IMG/VR virus record: IMGVR_UViG_3300017727_004034
Location: 1 to 28,105 of that record
Origin: a virus
Length of the DNA stretch: 28,105 bases
Reading direction: 5' to 3' (one strand)
Below, piece after piece: positions 22,172 to 28,105 of the stretch; within the stretch, counting starts at the first letter, position 1, and each line of letters begins with the position of its first letter. A program made the position numbers and the translations under genes. Under the pieces are notes generated by a model. The model made no database searches. It had not been told where the DNA came from and saw only the letters and a program-made list of their open reading frames with translations.

Positions 22172-24615
22172 TCTGTATCACTATCTTCAAAATCTTCTTT
22201 TACTATATTTATAAAATAACCTTTCTTTCTACTTTTTGTATAATTATCTATATGACCTTTACTTAATTCTTTCTTACCATCATATATAATATCTTTATCT
22301 TTCATAATATTCTTTATTTCTTTAAAACCTACTTTTCTATTTAATCTTTCTTCAAATATATTAATAACAACTTGTCTATATAAATATCTATCTTCTGTTG
22401 CTGTAAAATAATCATCAATCCAAGTATAACTATCTTCTTCAACTAATAATTCTCTAAAATTTTTATTTAATCTATAACTTTCTTTTAATCCTTCTTGATA
22501 ATATTTCATAGCATAAGGATAAAACATTTTAAAGAAAGCACATTTATATCTATCATTTTCAAATAATAATTCTATATCTTCTTTCAAATAAATATGTTCT
22601 TCTGCACTACATATCTCTTCTTCTTCTTGATTAACAAATTCACTATTATAATATTCTACACCAAATCGTCGAGCAATTCCTTTATCTACATCATCTCCAA
22701 AGTTAGGATTATGATTAGTCTGTGCTTCCATTTTACCTTGTATTTTCATATTAATCTCTTCTTGAAATAAAGGTTTACAGGTAATATATTTATCTTCAAT
22801 ATGTTCTTTTAGTTTTGCAGTATCTAATTCTTTATCACCCCATTCTTCCAAGAAATATAATCTAATAGGTCTTCCAGCAAACTTGGAAAAACATTTATTA
22901 TATGCTCCAGCAGTATTAAAAGCATCATTGCCAACTTTATCGCAATAAATAGGAAAGCATACTCTGAAGCATTTACTATCTGTGGATTTACCATTACTTG
23001 CTTTTCTACCTACTTTAATCATAGCAAACTGTTCTCTAATACAACCAGTCAAACAATATCCTCTCCAATGCAACCATGAACTATAATTAACATCATTATA
23101 TCCATGTATTTTCATAAAAATATCTTTTAAATGTTTTAGTTCTTCAGTATATTCTTCTTCTATATAATCATAATCAAGAATACCATCATTTGTAATATAC
23201 ATTTCTTTAGTTCTTGATATTAATATTCCTGTTTTTAAATCAAAAGCACCATTTTTGAATTGGAATAAATGTGCAGTATTATCTTCCAAATTATATTGAA
23301 TATATCTTTGTATTTCAGGAGTATGTTGTATAGAATTTAATATATGATTAACTGTTCCATTAGTCCAAGAACCTGTTGATGAGAAATTTCTTAAAAATCC
23401 TTCTATAGCTTTATGAACTTGTTTTTTATATTTTTCTTTACTTTCACTATCATCAGGGAGTAAAGAATATCCAGACAATAATTTAGTTCTCCATAGAGGA
23501 TATTCTTTCTTAATTAAATATGTAACCCAAGTTTTACCTTTACCTTTTCCTTCGTCCCAAGTATTACTTTGTTCATTAAAATAAGCAACACGACGACTTT
23601 CTATTTTATAATTTAGATTAACCATAAAACTATTTTTATATTTATTATAAAATTCATCTTGGAATAATTTATTTGGGTCTTCTAAAAATCTTTTAAAATT
23701 ATATTTTTTTCTGTTCTGTGACCAGGTGCTTTTCCAAGAATTAAGATATTCATTATATCTACTATCGAGTTTAGCAGCGTCCCATCTTTGTCTAATCCAA
23801 CTATCATTAGAATAATTACAATCAGGTCTGCTGCATCTTTCTAATAATAAATTATATACATCTTCACTTTCACTTGCGGCAAAAGCTTTAATAATACCAG
23901 AACATTTTTGGACATCTCTAATAGTGGCATTAGGAATACGATTCAGATTATCTTGAACAGCTTGTAAATCAATATTTTGAACGGGTGTACATTCTACGGC
24001 AACAGCTTGGGCTACAGGTAAAGGTGGAGGTGGTTGTTGAGGCTCATTATCCAGGGAAGGAACTTGGGGTTGTGGAATAAAAATTTGAGGTAAATCTTCA
24101 TATATTTTAATACCTTTATCTACATTTTGAATAACACTACCTAATTTAGCCCACTGCCATGTGCCTTTTGATAATAATTCAATTCCTCTACTTCCGTTTT
24201 CACTTAATCCAAAACACTCTGGAAATACTTGCCGTTTAGCAAGACCAGGAGGTAAATTATCTGCCGCAATAATAATATGTTTTCCATATGACTTGGTATT
24301 AGATATTTTAAATGGATAATCAATTAATAATTTTAATATTTTAGCTTGGTATTCATTAGTTTCATTTAAGACGCAATCAACATCAATAATAATAATTTTG
24401 TCCATATCAACAGCAAAGTGAGTATATCTATCAATATTACCATTATTATAATTAGTCCATCTTTGTTTTATTGTATTTTTCTTCTCTTTAAACCATTTAA
24501 CAGAGGCAAAATCTTCAAATTTCTTGTGTGTTTTTCCTTGGGCATCAGTCCAAATTTTGACTTTTATAGGGCAAGTCTGAATCCCGTTTTGGTTGCACCA
24601 TTCTAAATAATCCAT
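22168..24615 (-). CDS. primase-SF3 helicase, D5-like (815 aa)
   Basis: The replication protein. The N-terminal part looks like an archaeo-eukaryotic primase-polymerase domain: IIIIDVDC at about 74-81 (metal-binding acids D78 and D80), SYGKHIII at 109-116, and GIELLSKGTWQWA at 144-156. A Pro-rich linker (about 179-205) and a Cys-containing region (CSRPDC) follow. The SF3 helicase has Walker A GRKASNGKST (536-545), Walker B RLYFLEEW (585-592) and the motif C/arginine region NHNPNF...DVDKGIARRF (634-651), as in poxvirus D5 and virophage helicases. I start at the ATG encoding MDYLEW; upstream there is only a TTG. The start (ATAATATGG) lacks TAAATG, as expected for an early gene. Confidence 0.93.
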   Translation of the reverse strand: MDYLEWCNQNGIQTCPIKVKIWTDAQGKTHKKFEDFASVKWFKEKKNTIKQRWTNYNNGNIDRYTHFAVDMDKIIIIDVDCVLNETNEYQAKILKLLIDYPFKISNTKSYGKHIIIAADNLPPGLAKRQVFPECFGLSENGSRGIELLSKGTWQWAKLGSVIQNVDKGIKIYEDLPQIFIPQPQVPSLDNEPQQPPPPLPVAQAVAVECTPVQNIDLQAVQDNLNRIPNATIRDVQKCSGIIKAFAASESEDVYNLLLERCSRPDCNYSNDSWIRQRWDAAKLDSRYNEYLNSWKSTWSQNRKKYNFKRFLEDPNKLFQDEFYNKYKNSFMVNLNYKIESRRVAYFNEQSNTWDEGKGKGKTWVTYLIKKEYPLWRTKLLSGYSLLPDDSESKEKYKKQVHKAIEGFLRNFSSTGSWTNGTVNHILNSIQHTPEIQRYIQYNLEDNTAHLFQFKNGAFDLKTGILISRTKEMYITNDGILDYDYIEEEYTEELKHLKDIFMKIHGYNDVNYSSWLHWRGYCLTGCIREQFAMIKVGRKASNGKSTDSKCFRVCFPIYCDKVGNDAFNTAGAYNKCFSKFAGRPIRLYFLEEWGDKELDTAKLKEHIEDKYITCKPLFQEEINMKIQGKMEAQTNHNPNFGDDVDKGIARRFGVEYYNSEFVNQEEEEICSAEEHIYLKEDIELLFENDRYKCAFFKMFYPYAMKYYQEGLKESYRLNKNFRELLVEEDSYTWIDDYFTATEDRYLYRQVVINIFEERLNRKVGFKEIKNIMKDKDIIYDGKKELSKGHIDNYTKSRKKGYFINIVKEDFEDSDTD

Positions 24616-24642
24616 ATTATAAATAAACAATAAAAAAATATC

Positions 24643-24671
24643 TTTATATTGATTTATATAACCAATATAAA
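24643..24671. terminator. 9-bp AT hairpin between basic gene and primase-helicase
   Basis: TTTATATTG and CAATATAAA pair perfectly with an 11-nt loop, after the stop of the basic 141-aa gene (24692). Confidence 0.5.
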
Positions 24672-24691
24672 AATAATGTAAATAACCAGTT

Positions 24692-25117
24692 TTATTCCTT
24701 TCGTTTTCTTCTCATTAGATTAAGACCAAGTGTGAGTTGTTTATGAATTTTCTTACTCATTTTGATGTCGTTATTTTTAAATTTGAAAGAACTTCCGTCA
24801 GGAATTCTATTAATTCTCTCCAGTTCGGTTGTTTTAAACTTATAAGACATAGGGACTTTAAGTGAGCGATGTAAGCCACCTTTATTAAATGTAATTTTTT
24901 CACCACCGAGTTCTGCTGTGGCTTTTTTTCTTGGAATATAAGGTCTTTTTTTTTTCTTAATATCCTTACCTCCTTGATGAAAGTCTTTATCACCTTTTTT
25001 AGTTGTATAATTCATATCACCAGGATTAGTTTTTGATTTCGTCCCCTTTTTGGAACTTCTTGTTTTCTGGGTCATACGAGAGGACGATGTGCTTGATTTT
25101 TTCTTCTTTGGCGGCAT
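24692..25117 (-). CDS. basic DNA-binding/virion core-type protein (141 aa)
   Basis: The N-terminal half is Lys/Ser/Thr-rich and disordered (MPPKKKKSSTSSSRMTQKTR). The C-terminal half holds a compact segment (ITFNKGGLHRSLKVPMSYKF and following). The pattern 'F..GGLH..L.VP...K.......I' resembles a small basic domain found in other virus genomes, with a Lys/Arg tail (LNLMRRKRKE). Likely role: DNA condensation or packaging, inferred from charge and motif. The start (ATATAAATGCC) is strong although the first 92 nt overlap the end of the GIY-YIG gene in another frame. Confidence 0.72.
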   Translation of the reverse strand: MPPKKKKSSTSSSRMTQKTRSSKKGTKSKTNPGDMNYTTKKGDKDFHQGGKDIKKKKRPYIPRKKATAELGGEKITFNKGGLHRSLKVPMSYKFKTTELERINRIPDGSSFKFKNNDIKMSKKIHKQLTLGLNLMRRKRKE

Positions 25118-25580
25118 TTATATTATACATATAATTTATTTTTTTTTGATGTTCTTCATCAAGCCATTCTTGATGGAGTTTAGTTCTAAAATGTCTTAAA
25201 CGATGAGTATATGACCAAGTGCCTCCACATGGGCAGTGTCTTATATGTTTATTAGCGAGCCTCCATCTTTCTGCTCTTTCTTTAGTTTTGACTAAATCTT
25301 CAATAGAGCTTTTACTATTTAATGAGCCTATAGTGCCAATCCACTTTGCTTCCTCGATAAATTGGTTTGATTGTTCTGTATCCATAATAGGAATGCATAT
25401 TAAATCATTTTTTTGCATACCACATTCTCTAAAGTGTTTATAAACGGGTGAATTATAACTTTGTCTTTTGGGATTAAAACATTCACTTTGATGTTCTTGT
25501 TGTCTTTTTCTTAAAGGACGAGATGTACTCCCCACATAAATTTTATCATCTTTAGCTTTAATAATATATATTTGAGCCAT
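25026..25580 (-). CDS. GIY-YIG endonuclease with zinc-finger-like end (184 aa)
   Basis: Predicted DNA-cutting enzyme. The GIY-YIG core is at residues 4-17 (IYIIKAKDDKIYVG), followed by the catalytic arginine region (RPLRKRQQEH, 21-30) and a conserved Glu near 76-77 (FIEEAKWI). A helical segment leads to CPCGG...H...H at 116-136 (C116, C118, H130, H136), which reads as a C2H2-like zinc finger of the kind attached to GIY-YIG nucleases in giant algal viruses. The C-terminal end (about the last 30 residues) overlaps the basic gene. It may act in recombination, host DNA degradation or self-mobility. The start is ATATAAATGGC. Confidence 0.88.
   Translation of the reverse strand: MAQIYIIKAKDDKIYVGSTSRPLRKRQQEHQSECFNPKRQSYNSPVYKHFRECGMQKNDLICIPIMDTEQSNQFIEEAKWIGTIGSLNSKSSIEDLVKTKERAERWRLANKHIRHCPCGGTWSYTHRLRHFRTKLHQEWLDEEHQKKINYMYNINAAKEEKIKHIVLSYDPENKKFQKGDEIKN
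25115..25122 (-). promoter_or_regulatory. TATAAATG start element, 141-aa basic gene
   Basis: The sense strand reads ATATAAATGCC and lies inside the coding region of the GIY-YIG gene. Confidence 0.6.
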
Positions 25581-25585
25581 TTATA
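25578..25585 (-). promoter_or_regulatory. TATAAATG start element, GIY-YIG gene
   Basis: The sense strand reads TATATAAATGGC, 47 nt after the recombinase stop. Confidence 0.6.
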
Positions 25586-25626
25586 TATTATTAATTATAT
25601 TTATTTAAGTAGTAATATCCGCATAG

Positions 25627-25638
25627 GTTATACTGTTT
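25627..25638 (+). repeat. GTTATACTGTTT, shared with window end
   Basis: This 12-bp string overlaps the stop codon of the tyrosine recombinase and occurs identically at 28079-28090 in the 20-bp-periodic repeat. Confidence 0.5.
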
Positions 25639-26677
25639 CTTTTTTAGCATAAAATTTTTCAGCAACTTGGGTTGTATGACCCATTTGCTCTGCTAAATCT
25701 AATTTAAGTTTTAATTTAGTATCATCTTTTTGCGTGTTAGATATGAAGATTGTTCTTATTAATGTTGGAGAGATTTTCTTCTTAATCCAACTCTTGGTTA
25801 TTCTCATAACAGCTTGAGATAATCCATTTTTACTTAATTGTTTACCACGGATATTATAAAGTAAAGTTCTCATATTAATATTGTCTGCAAACTTTTCTTC
25901 TGGATTACCATATTTTAAATAAATATTCATAATACTATTAAGTTTAGGTGGTAATCTTAATAGATATACAGATTGTTGAATACCATTTCTATCTAAATTT
26001 TTATTTTTCTGAACTTGTTTTCCAAATGAGAAGAATTTTTTATTTTTACCAACAACAACCAAGAAATTATGTTTTTCTTTTTCATCGGTGGTTAATTTAT
26101 TATAATCTTTTCTATTCATAATCATCATATCAGCATAATCAAGTCTTCTGGGAGCAATAAGAGTATATAAAGATATGATGAGCCAATCTTGAAGAAATAA
26201 TCTATGTTCCTTTGATATATCACCTTCCATATATTCTTTTTTATTTTTAACAAAGACTTTCCTCATATTTTTAACAATAGAAGATAAGACTTTCCATGAT
26301 GCCCAATTCTCATCTTGCTTTGATGTTTTTTTTTGTTCTATTTGATTTTTATTATATTCTAATGTTAATGTTTTTAATTTTTTTTGATAATCAAGATATA
26401 TATTTTTCTCTCCAGATTGTTCTATAAGTTTAGATTTTGAACGGTTGGGTTCTAACATAATTAAAATAACAGCATATAATAAACGGCTTTTACTCTGGCT
26501 GTGTTTGCCGCTTTCTATCCACGCAGAAACGCCACTTATATCATTAAGAAAATCATTATTAATATATTCTTTTTGAGTAATACCAGCACTTAACTGGCGA
26601 ATATTGGTGGCGTAAGATTTCCAAGTAGCGAGTTTGGTATTTCTAAATTGCATCACTTGTTCTTTTAAAGTGTCCAT
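25628..26677 (-). CDS. tyrosine recombinase/integrase (349 aa)
   Basis: Predicted site-specific recombinase. The first catalytic arginine lies in LIAPRRLDYADMMIM (173-187), a form typical of polinton-like virus and virophage enzymes. The second lies in ISPTLIRTIFIS (302-313, R308), and the C-terminal catalytic tyrosine in MGHTTQVAEKFYAK (332-345; H334, Y343). The N-terminal 150 residues should be the arm/core-binding region. Position 305 has Thr where many family members have a His, as in some viral relatives. It would integrate or resolve the genome at an attachment site not identified here. The start overlaps a 22-bp AT palindrome. Confidence 0.9.
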   Translation of the reverse strand: MDTLKEQVMQFRNTKLATWKSYATNIRQLSAGITQKEYINNDFLNDISGVSAWIESGKHSQSKSRLLYAVILIMLEPNRSKSKLIEQSGEKNIYLDYQKKLKTLTLEYNKNQIEQKKTSKQDENWASWKVLSSIVKNMRKVFVKNKKEYMEGDISKEHRLFLQDWLIISLYTLIAPRRLDYADMMIMNRKDYNKLTTDEKEKHNFLVVVGKNKKFFSFGKQVQKNKNLDRNGIQQSVYLLRLPPKLNSIMNIYLKYGNPEEKFADNINMRTLLYNIRGKQLSKNGLSQAVMRITKSWIKKKISPTLIRTIFISNTQKDDTKLKLKLDLAEQMGHTTQVAEKFYAKKETV

Positions 26678-26697
26678 ATATAATATATATTATATAT
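26676..26697. promoter_or_regulatory. 22-bp AT palindrome at recombinase start
   Basis: A perfect palindrome made only of A and T overlaps the start codon of the tyrosine recombinase. It may be a TATA-like start or binding site for a dimeric regulator, or a by-product of AT content. Confidence 0.35.
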
Positions 26698-26705
26698 AGA
26701 TAATT

Positions 26706-26739
26706 CTTTTTAATATGTTTAATAATAAATATTAAAAAG
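26706..26739. terminator. 11-bp AT hairpin at stop of fourth methyltransferase
   Basis: CTTTTTAATAT and ATATTAAAAAG pair perfectly with a 12-nt loop; the stop codon at 26732 lies in one arm. Confidence 0.5.
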
Positions 26740-27280
26740 CTTTGCCTGCTCTCCAAGTATAATATCCATTATCTTGTCTTCCAATACCAAGTAAAACATA
26801 TCTGCCATACCATCTTTTATCTGCAACAATATGTTGGAATTGTATAAACCAATTATTATCTTTCATTTCCTGTAATCTTTTGGGAGTAAAAACATTCATA
26901 CTGGAGAGATTTATTAACCAATAAATTCTTTCTGTTGTGGTTTCCATGGCTCGTTGCATAAATTTCCAGAATAGTTTTCTTGGACAAAAGGGTGGATTCG
27001 ATATAGTTGTATTTACCATAACTTTCTCCTTTCCTAAATAGTCTTTACCCTCTGTGAGTTCATAATAAATCTTGGTTACATTATCAGGAAGATTATCATA
27101 AAAAGCCCCTTTACCACGACAGGGTTCGCATACAATTTCACCGTCTTCCCAAGTAATTCTATCAATAAGATATTTCGCCATACTTGGCTTGGTCATAACA
27201 ATATCAGGGTCTTTTTCTAATTGTTTATCAAGTTTGCTGTCTTTAATTAATCCCCAATCCTTCGCCATAGAAGAAGTCAT
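26732..27280 (-). CDS. DNA adenine methyltransferase-like protein, NPPF type (182 aa)
   Basis: Predicted N6-adenine methyltransferase-like enzyme. Motif I is VCEPCRGKGAFYDNL (50-64), with EPC.G.G in place of the usual DP..G.G; the acidic strand is KIYYELTEG (70-78), and the catalytic motif IV is TISNPPF (92-98). A short C-terminal region (FIQFQHIVADKRWYGRYVLL) may contact DNA. At 182 aa it lacks an obvious separate target domain, as in small virus enzymes; it could also modify RNA. The start (ATTATATATGAC) has no TAAATG, and a TTCTCTCCA copy lies 68 nt upstream. Confidence 0.8.
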   Translation of the reverse strand: MTSSMAKDWGLIKDSKLDKQLEKDPDIVMTKPSMAKYLIDRITWEDGEIVCEPCRGKGAFYDNLPDNVTKIYYELTEGKDYLGKEKVMVNTTISNPPFCPRKLFWKFMQRAMETTTERIYWLINLSSMNVFTPKRLQEMKDNNWFIQFQHIVADKRWYGRYVLLGIGRQDNGYYTWRAGKAF

Positions 27281-27348
27281 ATATAATACTGCAATAAAAT
27301 TATATTATTAATTATTATTTATTAGAAATAGTTTTACTCAATTTATTT

Positions 27349-27357
27349 TGGAGAGAA
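27349..27357 (-). promoter_or_regulatory. TTCTCTCCA element upstream of NPPF methyltransferase
   Basis: It lies 68 nt before the ATG at 27280, farther than other copies, in the gap after the 193-aa gene. Confidence 0.35.
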
Positions 27358-27383
27358 AAATGTCTTTGTCTTTATAAAAAAAT

Positions 27384-27395
27384 TTAATATATTAA
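27384..27395. terminator. AT palindrome after 193-aa gene
   Basis: TTAATATATTAA, flanked by further AATTT/AAATT pairing with one bulged base, lies 9 nt beyond the stop of the 193-aa gene. Confidence 0.3.
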
Positions 27396-27403
27396 TAATT
27401 TAT

Positions 27404-27985
27404 TTATTTAAACTTGCCTTTACTAATATCAATAGCATAAGGCAAGTTTTTAACTATTTTTTCATAGTCCTTTTCATCACTATCATGATATATGGAATAT
27501 CCCCGTCCTTCGTGATTATTAAGAATATTATATATACCATTTTTAGATTTATCATAAGATATAGCATAACAATCAAAGATGCTCTTGTCTGTGATTGATG
27601 TCTGTATAACATTACCGTCATCATCTTCATCATACTCCCAGCCTTGTGATTGTTCGCAACATAATACTTTTTTAATCCAAAATTTTTGTTTATAAGGTAT
27701 TTTTCCAAGTCCTGGACAACCAGAAATTATAAGTCTTTCTTCAACTCTTATAGGTTTATATAAATCCAAGTTCCAATCGCAAATGTATTCAAGCCACCAT
27801 TCATCTTCGTCCAGGTCTGCTTGGACATATGTCCAATTTCCATCAAAATGATAAGAGAGTTCTTTTTTACCTCTTGCTGTTAAGGTTATTTTTTTATGAA
27901 TATTATCTATTACCTTTGAATAATGTTCATCTTTAGTATATAATCCTTTTGGTGTGTTAGTAATCATTTGGGTAATAGAAGACAT
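27404..27985 (-). CDS. unknown acidic protein (193 aa)
   Basis: I do not recognise it. It is soluble, Asp/Tyr/Trp-rich, with a patch WTYVQADLDEDEWWLEYICD (51-70), several Cys (CDW, GCPG, CCEQ) that do not form a clear zinc motif, and a mainly beta composition. It is the first gene of the right-hand block on the minus strand. The start context is TATTATATTATG, without TAAATG, like the neighbouring replication and integration genes, so early expression is plausible. Confidence 0.7.
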   Translation of the reverse strand: MSSITQMITNTPKGLYTKDEHYSKVIDNIHKKITLTARGKKELSYHFDGNWTYVQADLDEDEWWLEYICDWNLDLYKPIRVEERLIISGCPGLGKIPYKQKFWIKKVLCCEQSQGWEYDEDDDGNVIQTSITDKSIFDCYAISYDKSKNGIYNILNNHEGRGYSIYHDSDEKDYEKIVKNLPYAIDISKGKFK

Positions 27986-28057
27986 AATATAATAACATTT
28001 TGTCGTATAAAAATAAAATCAATTTTCATTTTTTTTGCGGCGAAATCTCTTGACTTT

Positions 28058-28105
28058 AGTTATACTCTTACATACCCAGTTATACTGTTTAGTAGTTAGT
28101 TATAC
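28058..28105 (+). repeat. 20-bp-periodic repeat at window end
   Basis: AGTTATAC begins at 28058, 28078 and 28098, exactly 20 bp apart; the first unit is AGTTATACTCTTACATACCC and the third is cut by the window edge. A CTTGACTTT lies immediately before (28049-28057). The array could be a set of iterons, a terminal repeat, or an attachment region. Confidence 0.65.

Noticed and set aside
25026-25580. GIY-YIG gene as part of a self-splicing intron or intein
   Set aside because: It is a stand-alone gene with its own start element; it does not interrupt another gene and no intron-like structure is visible.
28058-28105. CRISPR array
   Set aside because: The conserved part is only 8 bp with 12-bp intervals, and there are no cas genes or viral-defence context.

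Overview
The window looks like most of the genome, or an integrated copy, of a small eukaryotic double-stranded DNA virus related to the polinton-like virus / virophage world (Bamfordvirae-type), probably of a microbial eukaryote or alga. It is very AT-rich and tightly packed, with no sign of bacterial ribosome binding sites. It carries a replication, packaging, integration and capsid gene set: an archaeo-eukaryotic primase fused to an SF3 (D5-like) helicase, an A32/FtsK-like packaging ATPase, a tyrosine recombinase of the polinton-like/virophage type, a GIY-YIG nuclease, and several large virion-type proteins. I saw no B-family DNA polymerase, no rve integrase and no adenain-like protease. 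The left edge cuts through a gene, so some genes may lie outside.

Layout. From 1 to 17.2 kb nearly everything is on the minus strand: a giant, left-truncated protein of more than 2,200 residues; two capsid-like proteins (510 and 458 aa); a small-gene cluster (F-box-like, GNAT acetyltransferase, unknown 89-aa protein, two DNA methyltransferases, a DUF5754-like protein, an 82-aa protein); a third capsid-like protein (544 aa); a minor virion/membrane-active candidate (403 aa); and the packaging ATPase. A small plus-strand gene at 17.2 kb converges on a C5-cytosine methyltransferase. Then come a coiled-coil protein, a disordered basic protein and a 662-aa virion candidate (minus strand). Two short plus-strand genes at 21.3-21.8 kb lead into the only long C-rich spacer. 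The right part (22.2-28 kb, minus) is the replication/integration block: primase-helicase, basic protein, GIY-YIG nuclease, tyrosine recombinase, a fourth methyltransferase and an unknown gene. The window ends in 20-bp-periodic repeats.

Expression signals are unusually legible. Nine genes start inside an exact TATAAATG, like the TAAATG of poxvirus late promoters. Several small genes instead have TTCTCTCCA 8-15 nt before the ATG. Two genes near 10.5-11 kb share CTTGACTTTTAA just before the ATG. Replication and integration genes lack TAAATG. AT-rich hairpins sit at many gene 3' ends.

The most notable points are three divergent capsid-like proteins in one genome without a recognisable classical polinton-like major capsid protein, four DNA methyltransferases of different classes with no obvious restriction partner, a giant surface-type protein, and two or three start-site motif classes. 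All functional calls rest on reading motifs by eye; no database search was possible.
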